Positions 22,421 to 34,575 are shown, counted from the stretch's first letter. The stretch is 64,000 nt of DNA from Fragilaria crotonensis (GCA_022925895.1 JAKSYS010000244.1:1-64000); one strand, 5' to 3'. The notes: generated by a model not told the origin, from the letters alone. Numbers and translations: made by a program.

Positions 22421-25400
22421 ATGCCGTTGAGTGACAACGACGTTGCTTTGATCTTCAACGCCTATGATGGCAATCTCAATGAGGTTCGTGCCCTATTGCT
22501 TGATGGAGCCAATGTGAATGCCCAACGTGATGGTGATGGTTATACAGCCCTTTACATTGCGAGTCATATTGGTCATTTCGAAGTCGTCCGCGAGCTGCTT
22601 CAGCACGACAATGTGGATGTGAATCTCCAAGGAACAGGTGGTGCAACAGCCCTTTACATGGCGAGTCAAAATGGTCATTTGGATGTCGTCCGCGCGTTGC
22701 TTCAACACGACAATTTGGATGTAAATCTCCAATCTACTGATGGTGCAACTGCCCTTTACATGGCGAGTCAAAATGGTCATTTGGATGTCGTCCGCGAGTT
22801 GCTTCAGCACGACAATGTGGATGTAAATCTCCAATCTACTGATGGTGCAACTGCCCTTCGCATTGCGAGTCAAAATGGTCATATGGATGTCGTCCGCGAG
22901 TTGCTTCAGCACGGCAATGTGGATGTGAATCTCCAATCTACTGATGGTGCAACTGCCCTTCGCATTGCGAGTCAAAATGGTCATGTGGAAGTCGTCCGTG
23001 CGTTGCTTCAGCATTACAAGGTGGATGTGAATCTCCAATCTACTGGTGGTGAAACTGCCCTGTACAGTGCGAGTAACGAAGGCCATGTGTATGTGGTCCG
23101 CGAGCTGCTCCAAAACAGCAAGGTGGATGTTAATATCCTAGGTAGTGATGATTGTGACACAGCCCTTCACGCTGCGAGTGATCTTGGTGGTTTGGAAGTC
23201 TTCCGCGAGTTGCTCCAGCACGGCAAGGTGAATGTGAATGCCAAAAATAAGGATGGAGATACAGTCTTGAGCATGGCGAGTCAACGCAACAATCTGCATG
23301 TCGTCCGTGAGTTGCTCCAGAACGACAATGTGGACGTGAATGCCCAAAATAAGAATGGTGAAACAGCCCTTTTCAAGGCAAGCCGAGAAGGCTATCAGGA
23401 ACCCGTCAAGAAGTTGCTCGAGCACAACATTGTGGATGTGAATCTCCCATGTAATACTGGTGCAACACCCCTTCACATTGCGAGTCATTATGACCGTGGG
23501 GATGTCGTCCGCGAGTTGCTCCAAAACAGCAACGTGGATGCGAATCTCAAAGATAATGACGGATTAAGAGCTCTGGATGTGGCTATAAAACATAGACAGT
23601 TTGCTGCGTTAAAGGCCTTCCGTGATCATACTAAGACTTTGGAGGAAGTGAACAAGAACCGGAAATCGCTTGCTAAGGTGATGACAACCCGCAAGACTGA
23701 ACCTGTTGAACTCTCTTATCAGTATATTAAGCGTTGCATCGAAATCCGCAAACTTGGATCGGGTACCTATGGCAATGTTTTTTTGGTCGAAGATCCTGAT
23801 CTCCCTGAACCCAAAAAGTTCGCACTCAAAATGATCAAACTTTCTCTAAGTTCTGATGGCCCCAAACACGGCATTTTGGAGTCCTTCCAGAGGGAACTTT
23901 TGGTACGTTGTGCCTTCATTGAGTGTTGCCGCGTGTTGAACAATGAACAATTATTCCTGCCCCCATCTCCATCGAGGTCTAACAATGTTGCACAATGCCG
24001 CCAGACACTCAGAAGATTTCAGCATGACAATATCATTGTCTTGTACGGCTACAATTTAAATGTCAAGCATGAACAACAATTTCTGGTGTATGAGTATGCT
24101 TCCAACGGCTCCCTCGACCACTTTCTCGAGGACGAGAGCAAGCGAGCCGACCTTCCTGCAGCTGACCGACTGTCAATCATGTATCAAGTGGCGAAAGCAG
24201 TGCACTGCTTGCACACTGGTGTAAACGGCGTCAAAGTGCTTCACCGCGATATCAAGAGTGCAAACATTTGTCTGATGAACGATTTTAAACCAAAGCTCAT
24301 TGATTGTGGGCTGGCCAAGTTTGTTGTGGATGAGCACGAAGCTGGTCCGTCGGAGTCGATCATACAAACTGGCTCAGCACTAGGCCGCGCACTTGGAACC
24401 GAAGGGTACATGTGCCCAGAATATACCTGGTACAAGGCGAACCACATTCAGTGTGACTATATTCCAGCCTTTGATGTGTATTCTTTTGGCGTTGTCATGG
24501 CTGAGCTAATTTTATGGCACTTGAATGATGGCAAGCCAACAAATGTTCTGCAGAAGTACGTGCTGAATCGGGAGCCGGGTACCGTTGGTGGATGGGAACA
24601 GCTCGAAAAAGATGCAGATAACCAGGCCGGCTGGAATGCAGCCGCTCTTGAACTAGTTTGCAAGACTGTGATTGGGTGTCTCATCCGTATCTCTCACGGA
24701 AGGTTGAGCACGGACGTGCTCCTTGTCCTGCTGGACCATGCCAGCAAACTACAAGCTGGGAAAAGTGGCGATGTACCGAAGGTTGCCATGGACACGCTCC
24801 ACGCGATCTTGTTTAAGGAGGGTCTTGGCGAGTGTGACAACTGCACTGAAACAGCATTCGTCAAACGAGGTAAGGCCGTTGTAACATGTAGCGAGGGCCA
24901 CGCACTTTGCTCCAAATGCCTTGAGGATGCGACGCGCAAACCCGGCGCCAGAAAAGGCGACCTCCAACTACCGTGCCTGATCGGCGAGTGCTCGGGTCTT
25001 CCCTTCCAGAGGATCGACCTTGTTGGACGCATAGACCATTCGGTATTCCAGTACTTCTTTTCGCAACCTCTCATGGAAAAAATGGCATATAATGTTGAGG
25101 AAAATAATGACAGACAGAAAAACTTTCTGCAACCTCTCATCGAAACAGTCGCATCCGATGTTAAAGAGAACAAAAACGAGACGAAAAAGTTGTCGTCCGT
25201 AATTGACCGTCACTTGCCCGGGTGGGCATTGCAAGCAGCGCGTGCGGAACAATTGAAGTTGTGCCCATCTGTCGTTGTGATCACTCCCGATACGAGGCGC
25301 AAAGATCTCCTGCCGTTTCTCACAAAGTTAGGGAAACAAAAGTACAAGGTGATTTTCTACTGCGAGCACTGTGAGCAACCAGGTCACGAACCCTTTGAGA

Positions 25401-25741
25401 TTTGGGCGACCAAAAAATGGTTTGTCAAGGTTCTACCTTGGGTTCAAGCTGGCCTCAAGATAGCAGCAGCCTTTGATGCAACCAAAACGATTGCGGGCGT
25501 AGCCTCAGCGATTCCATTACCTGAGTTTAGCAAGGAGATGAAGGCTTTAATCACTGCGCTGGAGAACGAGGAAAACCAAGGTAAAAAGCAGAGGTTAGAG
25601 CGCGATGCGTTAAAGGCGATTGGAGAAATGGCCAACAAGAAGAAGAATTTGGCGAAGTGGAACGATTCGATGGTGGTCGTTGTCGGTAAGAACGGAAGGA
25701 CGAAATGGGTGAAAAAAGAATTCAAAGAGTTGGTGGATTAG
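22421..25741 (+). CDS. Ankyrin-repeat / Pelle-like protein kinase / RING-like protein, gene 2
   Basis: Open for 1106 codons; about 1072 after removal of the 23903-24004 intron. About twelve ankyrin repeats (residues 1-400), followed by kinase: GSGTYGNVFLVED loop (about 445), FALKMIKL lysine, HRDIKSANICL (about 608), DCG instead of DFG (about 628), CPEY and FDVYSFGVVMAEL. RING-like site about 805-870 with the canonical spacing C-x3-H-x2-C-x2-C (TCSEGHALCSKC). C-terminal domain with VIFYCEHCEQPGHEPFEIW and a charged tail ending in VKKEFKELVD. Nearly identical to gene 3 over its last 450 bp. Long intact frame amid decayed DNA argues for a working gene. Role as for gene 1 (inference). Confidence 0.88.
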   Translation: MPLSDNDVALIFNAYDGNLNEVRALLLDGANVNAQRDGDGYTALYIASHIGHFEVVRELLQHDNVDVNLQGTGGATALYMASQNGHLDVVRALLQHDNLDVNLQSTDGATALYMASQNGHLDVVRELLQHDNVDVNLQSTDGATALRIASQNGHMDVVRELLQHGNVDVNLQSTDGATALRIASQNGHVEVVRALLQHYKVDVNLQSTGGETALYSASNEGHVYVVRELLQNSKVDVNILGSDDCDTALHAASDLGGLEVFRELLQHGKVNVNAKNKDGDTVLSMASQRNNLHVVRELLQNDNVDVNAQNKNGETALFKASREGYQEPVKKLLEHNIVDVNLPCNTGATPLHIASHYDRGDVVRELLQNSNVDANLKDNDGLRALDVAIKHRQFAALKAFRDHTKTLEEVNKNRKSLAKVMTTRKTEPVELSYQYIKRCIEIRKLGSGTYGNVFLVEDPDLPEPKKFALKMIKLSLSSDGPKHGILESFQRELLVRCAFIECCRVLNNEQLFLPPSPSRSNNVAQCRQTLRRFQHDNIIVLYGYNLNVKHEQQFLVYEYASNGSLDHFLEDESKRADLPAADRLSIMYQVAKAVHCLHTGVNGVKVLHRDIKSANICLMNDFKPKLIDCGLAKFVVDEHEAGPSESIIQTGSALGRALGTEGYMCPEYTWYKANHIQCDYIPAFDVYSFGVVMAELILWHLNDGKPTNVLQKYVLNREPGTVGGWEQLEKDADNQAGWNAAALELVCKTVIGCLIRISHGRLSTDVLLVLLDHASKLQAGKSGDVPKVAMDTLHAILFKEGLGECDNCTETAFVKRGKAVVTCSEGHALCSKCLEDATRKPGARKGDLQLPCLIGECSGLPFQRIDLVGRIDHSVFQYFFSQPLMEKMAYNVEENNDRQKNFLQPLIETVASDVKENKNETKKLSSVIDRHLPGWALQAARAEQLKLCPSVVVITPDTRRKDLLPFLTKLGKQKYKVIFYCEHCEQPGHEPFEIWATKKWFVKVLPWVQAGLKIAAAFDATKTIAGVASAIPLPEFSKEMKALITALENEENQGKKQRLERDALKAIGEMANKKKNLAKWNDSMVVVVGKNGRTKWVKKEFKELVD
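23903..24004 (+). other. GT-AG intron in kinase gene 2, in frame and stop-free
   Basis: GTACGTTG...CGCCAG, 102 bp (34 codons), at the same position in the kinase as in the other copies. Its interior differs strongly from gene 1 while the flanking exons stay similar. Confidence 0.8.
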
Positions 25742-26799
25742 ATTTTGTTTGCATTTTGCATCCCAGACATCATCGAAAGGTTGCGTCTGAACTCCAGTAC
25801 TCTGAGAACGACAGTAGTTATGTGACAGAGACGAGGACTGGAAACACAGTTAACGGAATACAGTGTGCAGGGGTCGACCGGCGATTATGATAGTCTAGAG
25901 AAGGTGAACCATGGTGACCGATTTCGGATTCGACGATTGGACATCGACAGACGCATCAACTTGACGTTCGCATACGCCATTTGCATATTAAGCATTTAGT
26001 GTATATGTGTAAACATTGTGTGTGAGACAACAGAGGTAAGGCTACAACAACGATCGTTACAATACCAGTAGACCTAGTGAGACAGAAGGCATTCACATTG
26101 CATGACTGATCGACTCCTTTACCGAGTCAGGATCCGGGGCCATGATGTTGTTGCAAGTTCATAGGTGATCCAGCTGTAGCTGCCTTAATTGGGACTGCAC
26201 ATGATGTCGCACTTAACCGTGCTGACAGATGATGACAATGGCATCCAGAAAGACCAAGCTGCTTCTGAAGTTCTGAAGCACGCAGCTTTTCAGTTCTTCG
26301 GGGTTCTCGCGGAACCACGTGATTATGGATCCCGCAAGCATCATTGATTTGGAAAAAGGTGGCGCCGTCGGTAATCGCCAATGATTTCGGGGTTGATAAA
26401 TAAATGGTTCGGGTGCTGCTGGCAGAGTATCCAGTTATCATGGACTCAGCGCGTGAAGAATTCCTCACCTCATCGTTGGTTGTCGTTGCTAACATGTCGG
26501 CGAGTGGGTGGCAATTGGTTGATCAGACCTGTGATCCGGTAGGAACCTTGATCTGTTCAATGGCGGCCACTCTTGGAGGTCCAATAAGAGCAGTCGCTAC
26601 TGGGAACAGCTTAATCTGTGGTGGTGGATTTGTACTCTGCTGTCTGCAGGGTTGACCAGGCAACAGGAACATGTTACAGCAAGCGCTGCCGCCAATGGTG
26701 TCAGTGAAGCCCAGTGCATTGTCGAGGTTGGTCATGGTATTCGTAGCTAATCGTCCTACTCCGGTCTCGACACGTTTCTGGAAAGTCCCGTTATCCCTG
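25742..26799. other. Conserved 3' block after kinase gene 2
   Basis: Aligns with 41770-42917 throughout and with 10958-11330 in part. The distal half (26127-26735) is unusually open: 83 codons on + (26404-26655), and on the reverse strand two frames (26735-26523 and 26495-26127) that are the same frame split by one TGA, which is also present in the second copy. I do not recognise a product. It could be a relic gene, or a gene with a short exon break. Confidence 0.5.
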
Positions 26800-28984
26800 T
26801 GTCACTGCGTTATATGCCACTATACATGTTGAAGTGCACTGTACTATGTTGTACTAGCTACAACGACAGTAATGAAAGTGCCGGCAGTTGATTAGTTAGT
26901 CTAATCGGAGTACTTCATGTACTCCGCACAACTTCTATTATAGCCTTTATTTGCCTCATCTGCATCTTTGCCGGTCGCCGACGATCGTAAGGGTACTGAG
27001 GCTTCAGGCTTCTTTATAGATAACAAGAGCGACTATACTAGCAACATACTCCGAGACAAGAGAGATCCGACCGAACGGTATTGCAGTTCCATCGATTACA
27101 CCATCGTGGTTTTACCCGTTTTGTCTTGTGAACCCTTGTGATTCGCACGAACTCACGTTGCTACTCCCGTGTGCGAATCGCGCTCGCTAGCCCTGTCGCG
27201 GCAGGTTATGAGCCCAAGTACAACGAGTATTAATTCTACTGTCTGATCAGTTTATCCCTAAAAGAGATAACCAACATGTCGGTGTTTGAGGAGTCGAACC
27301 ATGACGACGACTTCATTATTCTCAATGTGGACATCGACGACTGTCCAATCGCTGAGTTACCACTCACAGAGATCTACGATGTCACCTCGTCTCTCCTCAA
27401 GGATAACTACCTCGAAACTCTGCGTACCTACATCCTACAACAACTAGAGGACACACCATGGCTTGAAGACCAATCGGTGTCACCTTTGTTCGATGCAGGT
27501 TTTGCCACCTACCATCGTCGAGCAAACGGAGATATCCTCTCCCCTCCGCAAACCCGCTCTATTACGTTTGATCCGTCAGACGTTGCGAGGCCGCCCGAAC
27601 GCGTTGGAGCCAATTTCGGTTTCTATCCTCATCCGCTTTATGATGCCGGAATCCGGACTCCCGACTCGAACGATTCGAACCAACACCGTACCTTCAATGG
27701 TTGGTGGGCGAGTTGATAGTACGAGTGGAAATGAATCGGCGGTTGGACTATCGGACACCCGCTCCTCCCAAAGCGCTGTCGACACCACCGCCATTCCGAC
27801 TCCTACGATGACAAATTTACAATTCGGTGGTTCCAACACAACACCGCTCTCCTCGACGGCGATGTAACCCACAACAACAACGAAGATAGTAATCTGGTGT
27901 CACCCGTCCGGGAGTCGAACTTCCGAGGTATGCCTGTAAGACTTACGGCCGACGACACCCACGTGTCTATCCCCAACGACGATGACACTGACCGTCGTAA
28001 TGGTTCGCGTCGACACGTTCGTGTACCAGGTGACCGGTTTATGGATACTCCTCGTACCCAAACAACACATATGACCGGTCGTACGACAACATCCACCGCA
28101 ACCATTCTACGTTATGGCTCTGAGTCTTTCGAGGAGTATATGCAGCAATTCATGTCCTCAGAGGTCCGATATAAAGATTTTCGGAAGGCGACATTCCAGA
28201 AGTATGATTCCAGCCGTCAAGAGTCTTTTATTCACTGGTACAAACTTTTCTGTGCCACCTGTTTGCAATGGGGACTTTGGTGCCCCCCCGTACGAATCGG
28301 TCGAAGAGGACAACATCCATGGTCAATGGTGGAGCCTCCTCCCAGCCGCAGTGCGAAATCAAGAAGCGTTCATGTCCTCCCTTCTCTATGGAGTGCTATC
28401 ACAAGACACGGTGTTCCCGGCAGGCAGCCGCGAACATAGTGCTGTGCAGGGTTGCTCTGCGAATGCTGGGTATGACGCCATCTATTCTCTCTTGCGTCTT
28501 CACCACCCTCGCTTGCAATCGGCCCTGCCCTCTTCACCGTTAACGAGATACCTCGTCAACGACGTGCCGAATCGTTCAGTGTATATCTACGACGCCTGCA
28601 CGATTTCTTGGCTAGGGAGCGGATCGCTGGGCGCAACTACACCGAGGTTGAAGCTTTGGATTTGAGTGTCCGCAACTTGAGCACCGAGTGGCGTTCCGAA
28701 TTCCGCCGCCTCGTCGAACGCGATCGACGTACGGGAAGACACGAAGGAACTTTACCGTTCCACTTGTCCATGTCCCAACTCGCTACGTCCTTCATGCAAT
28801 ACGCGACGGAGATCGGACGTGATACCATCGCTCCGGTCGGACCATCAGGTAATCGCGATCGATACCCAAACGCCAACTCATCCACCATTCGCCGTATCGA
28901 GACAGTGCCACCGACGGACGAATTCCTCCACGGCACGGAGGTCGCTCTCGGAGATAATGAAATCAATCTTTTGGTTGCCGAGAC
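26800..28984 (+). mobile_element. LTR retrotransposon fossil with gag-like region, probably Ty1/copia
   Basis: Starts TGTCACTG where it departs from the paralogous block (42917). An LTR-like stretch may run to 27203, followed by a primer-site-like GGTTATGAGCCC. From 27276 to about 28980 lies a gag-like region (WYKLFCATCLQWGLWCPP, EFRRLVERDRRTGRHEG) broken in about two or three places. No protease, integrase or reverse transcriptase and no 3' LTR seen, so it is truncated. Its right end abuts the continuation of the unit at GACACGATGG (paralogue 43965), and the dehydrogenase relic expected between is missing. Confidence 0.65.
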
Positions 28985-29049
28985 ACGATGGTAAACCTGG
29001 ACAATCGCTTGATCGGTCCATCCTTTGTAATCAAGCTTGCAACGTGATT

Positions 29050-29345
29050 TAACAGCCGGGTGCCACAGTGACACGGTCTCCCAACAGTATTGTCATCACC
29101 TGAGATACGTCCTCATTCCAAGGGAGTAAGACGTGGATTTGTGGTAAAATTCCATAGGAACAGCGACCATGACTCTGGCGGTGATGGTGAAGCTCTTTTG
29201 CCGAAGGTCCCACGATGATTTGCACAATGTCTATTCCTGGCGTTGGAAAGAGACGGAGTCCACATGAAAAGGCGAGTCTGTTGCCGAATGCACCGAGTTG
29301 GGTGAAACACAACGACAACGTGTTGATTGAAAAGCTCCCTGTCCT
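29050..29345 (+). pseudogene. Short EPSP synthase relic, unit A
   Basis: Fragment of the middle of EPSP synthase: ATVTRSPNSIVIT (about 29055-29095), MTLAVMVKLF (about 29170) and, in another frame, YSWRWKETEST (family motif SWRVKETERM). It is older or more decayed than the other relics. About 600 bp upstream of kinase gene 4. Confidence 0.65.
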
Positions 29346-29943
29346 GCTCCGCGGTGTGTTCGGAATTTTCCTTTTCTTGTTTTCCTTCGTAGCTACAGTA
29401 CTGTACCTTGTACCAGGTACAGTAGATGGAATCCCAAACAGTGTTCCGAGTTCCGAGTAGTACCCGGTACAAGTACAAGTACCAGTACCAGTACCAGTAC
29501 CAGTACACAACATGGTCGAGCTTGGGCGCTGGCGAAAGTCCACATGAGGAGCACAGTGTGCCATTGCGAACTCTTTGATGTAATAAGAAATATACTGTGA
29601 CAGAGAAATGGAAATAATCGCATTATAATAGACTTGAAAAGGGGTTTCGTAAGTAAAAAATCAGAAGTCGTGGATCTCTGCATTGACAATTGACAACCAC
29701 GCCTCAAGTGTGAGTACTCGTGGAGAGCATACATGGTATGTGAGCGTGTATCCAGTGAACTAAGTGCACTCAAGGAATCGAGCGCTTTCACGCGGTATAT
29801 GCGCAAGGGCTTGTGTCTATACCTGTCGCTCTTTTCAGAAGCCAAACCCTCTTCAGAGCATTTAGAACCACACTGCACAAGCCAAGCCAATCCTTTTGTT
29901 GCACAACAATACTCAGCACTCGGAGAAGTACAAGTTCAGAAGC
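29346..29943 (+). other. Spacer and leader of kinase gene 4
   Basis: No gene seen. It contains TTTTCCTTTTCTTG near 29365 (also at the other short relics), the GTACCA-type microsatellite, and a leader from about 29640 shared with gene 5 (45650-45956), including CAGAAGCCAAACC and the AGAAGCATGGCG start context. Confidence 0.5.
29471..29506. repeat. Hexamer microsatellite (AAGTAC/CAGTAC, six units)
   Basis: Six consecutive 6-bp units, two AAGTAC then four CAGTAC. GTAC-rich words recur in many spacers of the window. Confidence 0.9.
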
Positions 29944-32900
29944 ATGGCGTTCTTGAGTGCGAATGACATTGCTTTGATCAACAGCGCCTTTGACGGCAAT
30001 CTCACTGAGGTTCGTGATCAGTTACGTGCTGCTGGAGCCAATGTGAACGCCCAACGTGAAAGTGATGGTGCAACAGCCCTCTTGGCGGCGAGTTACAAGG
30101 GACATGTGGATACAGTCCGAGAGTTGCTTAAGCATGGCAATATGGATGTGAATGTCAAAAGTAATTATAGGTCAGCAAACATGGACAATTATATTCGTCG
30201 AGGCCATTTCAAAAATGTCCGCTGGTGGCTCGATTCCGCGCGAAAGAAGAACGTGGATTCTCTATATCCTGGTCGCATGACAGCCCTTATCATGGCTAGT
30301 TACCAAGGCCATATCGACATTGTCCGCTTGTTGCTTCGGGACAAGGATGTGGATGCGAATGCCCAAGATGATGCTGATGGTGCATCCGCCCTCATGGCGG
30401 CGAGTTACCAGGGTCACGAGGAAATCGTCCTTGCATTGCTCAAGAATAAGAAAAAGGTGGATATAAATGCTCGCGATGTGTATGCTGAAACGGCTCTCTA
30501 CAAGGCGAGTTCACAAGGCCATACGAAAGTCGTCCGTGTGTTGCTCCAGCATGATGACAATTTGGATGCGAATCTCAAAGATGCTGATGGGAAAACAGCC
30601 CTCGTGGCGGCGAGTAACAAGGGACATGTGGAAATAGTCCGAGATTTGCTGAAGCACAACAATGTGGATGTTAATGCCCGCACAAAAAATGGTAGCACAG
30701 CCGTTATCGAGGCAACTTCATGTGGCCGTGCGGAAATCCTCCGCGAGTTGTTTCAGCGACACAATGTGGACGTGAATGTCCAAGATGCTGATGGTAGGAC
30801 AGCCCTCATCAAAGCGAGTTCATATGGCAATGTGGAAATCGTCCGCATATTGATTCAGCACAAAAATGTGAAAGTGAATGTCGCAATGAATGATGGGAGC
30901 ACAGCCCTTATCAAGGCAAGCCGAGGAGGCCATTTGGAAGTTGTCGATGAGTTACTTCATCACGAGGATGTAGATGTGAATGCACAAGATACTGCTACTG
31001 GCGCGACAGCACTCACCATTGCGAGTTGCTATAACCATGTGGAAGTCGTCCGCGCGTTGCTTCAGCACAAAAGTGTGAAGGCGAATGTTCAAACGAATGA
31101 TGGCACAACAGCCCTTCACATGGCAAGTACAAGTGGTCATGCAGAAGTAGTCCGTGCGTTGCTTGAGCACAAGGATGTGGATGTGAATGCACATCGCACT
31201 GCTGATAGTGCAACATCACTCCACATTGCGAGTGAAAATTGCGATGTAGAAGTCGTTCGTGCATTGCTTGAGCACAGCAAGGTCGACGTGAATGCCAAAA
31301 TGCAATATGGTAACACAGCCCTGATCATTGCAAGTGATAAAGGCCATGCTAAACTCGTCCGTGCCTTGCTCCAGCACCCGCAGATTGATGTGCATGCCCA
31401 ATGTTCTCGTGGAGCAGCGCTTCACGTTGCGACTTCTGCAGGCCATGTAAAAGTCGTCCGCGAGTTGCTAAAGCGCAACGGCGTGGATGTGAATTCCGTA
31501 GAGTCGTATCTTTTCACCGCCCTGAGGATGGCAAGTTATCATGGCCATTTGGAAATCGTCCGCTTGTTGATCCATCACCCAGACAGTGAAGTGAATGCCA
31601 AAGGGCCTGGTGGTGAAACAGCTCTTGTCGTCGCAAGTGAAGAAGGTCATGAGGAGATTGTCCATTTGTTGCTCCAGCAAGACAATGTTGATGCGAACGC
31701 CCAACGTAAAAGTGATGGCGCAACAGCCCTCTTGGCGGCGAGTTGCAATGGCCATGTTGAAGTCGTCAGCGTGATCCTCCAGCACAAAGAGGTGGATACG
31801 TATATCCAAGGTGATGATGGCAAAACAGCTTTTGACGTGGCTCGTGAAAAGGGGCATGCCAACATTTTGCGCCTCCTTGAGAAGCATGTGCGGGAAGAAG
31901 AAGAGAACCTTTCATCGCTTGGTACTGTGATGACAACCAGCACGGAAGAACCAGTTAACCTCTCGTTTCAGTTTCAGTTCATCAAGCGTTGCATCACCAA
32001 CCGCAGACTTGGATCGGGCGCCTTCGGTGATGTTTTTTTTTGGCCGAGCATAGTCGACTTCCCAAAAAGTTTGCTGTCAAAATGATCAAACTTCCTCAAA
32101 GATATCATTGTCACGATGACGAAAAGTTTGAGACCCTCCAAGTGGAACTTTCGGTACGTTCAGTATTCTGCATTGAGCAATTGCCTTCTGTAGAACAATG
32201 AATCCGGCTTATATCTCGCTCGAGTTCTCACAAAAATGCACGATTCTGCCAGACACTCAAAAGACTTCGTCATCCCAATATCATTGTCTTGTACGGCTGC
32301 AGTTTATATGTCGAGCCAGAATTTCTGGTGTTGGAATACGCAGCCAACGGCTCCCTCGACCGCTTCCTCAAGGACGATGACATGAGAGACCGCCTTTCTG
32401 CATCAACTCGACTGTCAATTATGTACCAAGTGGCGAGAGCCATTCACTGCTTGCATACTGGTGCAGCAGGTTTCACAGTGTTTCACCGCGATATCAAAAG
32501 TTCAAACATTTGCCTGACCGAGGATTTTACACCGCGGCTCAATGGGTGTGGGATGGCCAAGTTTGTAGAGGACGAGGACAACAACTCCTTTCCTTCGACG
32601 ACGATCGAAATAACTGGCTCATCGCAAGGCGTCGCATCTGGAACACCTGGGTACATGTGCCCAGAATATGCCTGGAAGAAGTTTAGCTCGATTCAGTGTG
32701 ACTACATTCCAGCTTATGATGTGTATTCTTTTTGGCGTTGTCATGGCTGAGCTAACTTTAGGTCGCTTGAATGATGGCAAGCCAACGAATGTCTTACAGA
32801 CGTACGTCATGAATGGGGAAACGCCTATCGTTGATGGATGGAAAAAACTCAAAGATAATGCAGATAAGAAGGTCACCTGGAATGCAGAAGCTCTTGAAGT

Positions 32901-33574
32901 AGTTTGCATGACAGTGATTCGGTGTATCACCCCTAGCTCTGAAAGGAGGTTGAGCACAATCAACCTCCTGGACCTGCTAAAACATGCCATCGATATACAA
33001 GCCGGGAAAAGTGACGTTGGCCTGGAGGGTGAACGCGTGGATCCTCCCGCCATGGAGCGCCCCGGGACTGATGGCGCGGAGGGAAGGCTCAACAGGATCT
33101 TGTCGAACATTGGTAGACGGAACTCTGAGTCGGAGAGTGCTGTCATTGGCGTTTGTGTCGCATGCAACCGAAACATTGCTGTTGTCAAGTGTAGGCGAGA
33201 ATCTCACGCACTATGCGCCAACTGTATTGATGACGCAGTTTGGAACGCTCCTCCCAGCACCAATTCCTCGTTCGAACTCTTGTGCTTGAAGTTGGAGTGC
33301 TCGAGCCAACCTTTCACGTACCAAGATCTTTGCAAGCACATACATCCTAACGTATGGACCTACCACATGCAAAAGTATTCGGAACAAGGCTTTAACGAAA
33401 TCAAATAGGCTGCCGACGAAATCAAGGACTAGGTGAAAAAGTTGTCGTCCGTAAATGTTAAATGCTTACCAGGGTGGGCGTTGCAACATGCGAGTGCGGA
33501 ACAGTTAAAGCTGTGCCCAGCTGTCTTGGTGCTCACTGGCATCGCAGTGGATCGTTCGAAAGATCTCAAAACGT
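29944..33574 (+). pseudogene. Ankyrin-kinase gene 4 (broken; long ankyrin region intact)
   Basis: About 18 to 19 ankyrin repeats are open from 29944 to the start of the kinase. Then a run of nine T (32033-32041) shifts the frame just after GSGAFGDV, and a run of five T near 32729 shifts it again at DVYSF. The DFG-equivalent is NGCG: the metal-binding Asp is replaced by Gly. HRDIKSSNICL is kept. The RING-like region (CVACNRNIAVVKC, HALCANC) is open in 32668-33408. TAG codons follow at 33406 and 33430, then the C-terminal domain breaks off after DLKTW into an EPSPS relic. The start at 29944 matches gene 5 and the start of genes 1 and 2. An ankyrin-only product remains possible. Confidence 0.85.
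32154..32252 (+). other. Conserved intron in kinase gene 4
   Basis: GTACGTTC...TGCCAG, 99 bp, same site as in genes 1-3 but with stop codons inside, which supports true intron status for the whole family. Confidence 0.75.
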
Positions 33575-34575
33575 GGTCGCGACGATCTCGCGGAACCGAA
33601 TCATCACTGTATGGACGAGTAACCACTGTTGGCGACGGTCGTTCAGTTTCGAAATTTGCCGCACTTGTGGCACGCTGCGCAGTTTGAATGGAATGTCCGC
33701 CAGTAATCATCCATGCAACGACAACCTTCAGACCAAACTTCCCGGAGGGATGGTACGACCACGATGACATTGCGTCCTTGTGATCCTTGCACTGCATGTC
33801 TTTTATTTTTGTTTGTCGACACGTCCACACGTCCACACACCAATCCTCGATCACTGGGAAAATGTCATTTCAGAACTGTACCTTTCGTCTCGACTCATGC
33901 CCGCCCCCTTTTGCTGATGGCGATGTATGCTACCATTGCCATCAAGGATGAATTCATTTTGGACTCCCTCTGTCGCCTTGGCTGACGATTGGTCTCATGA
34001 ATAAGTTCAGCGGCTGTCGCAGATGTCATGGAAGGAGACTTGGACGGCGTTCGGCGACTCTTAACAATAGTCAAGGATCATAGCTACAAATCACAAGGGA
34101 ACATTTTGGTATAGGGAGATGCCACTTCCGCCAGTTACTTTTTGGCTGGCGCTGCCATGACCGACGGATCGGAATCATTCCACGGTGATGTAACATTCGC
34201 CAACGTGATGGAGCAAATGGGTGACACCTTGTCGTCGTCGTCCCAACAGTATCACCATAGCACCTGAGAGATACAGTCGTCGCACCCAAACTCAAGCGAG
34301 AAGGTGCGGATTTTGGTGAAATCACAGATGCCGCAATGACTTTTGGCGGTGGTGGAGCTCTTTGCCAAAGGGCTCACGATATTTGCACATGCCTTCGTCG
34401 TAGTAGTCCTGACGTGATAAAGAGACTGAGCGCATGATTGCCGAATGCAACAAGTTGGGTGCTACCGTGGAAGAATTTGATGATTATTGCATCACTCGTC
34501 CACCAACAAAACGCAATAACAACGTGTCGATTGACAACGTGCGTTGATCACCAAATGACCATGACGGCGTTTGTC
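33575..34575 (+). pseudogene. EPSP synthase relic, unit A second copy
   Basis: Begins inside the truncated C-terminal domain of gene 4. Clear pieces: ECPPV...NLQTKLPGGMV (about 33685-33750; family GCPPV..GGLPGGKV), TIGLMNKFS (about 33985-34010), EITDAAMTFGGGG (about 34325) and [20 protein letters not shown] with [11 protein letters not shown] after it (about 34430-34520), then DHQMTMTAFVLAAC (about 34548-34590). Several stops. Confidence 0.88.

Noticed and set aside
22493-23524. Long reverse frames opposite ankyrin repeats (HIHIVVLKQ repeats)
   Set aside because: Periodic shadow of the ankyrin repeats, appearing in the same phase in every copy.
29896-29943. Sixteen-codon upstream extension of gene 4
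   Set aside because: It would start at TTG. The ATG at 29944 aligns with the starts of gene 5 and genes 1 and 2.
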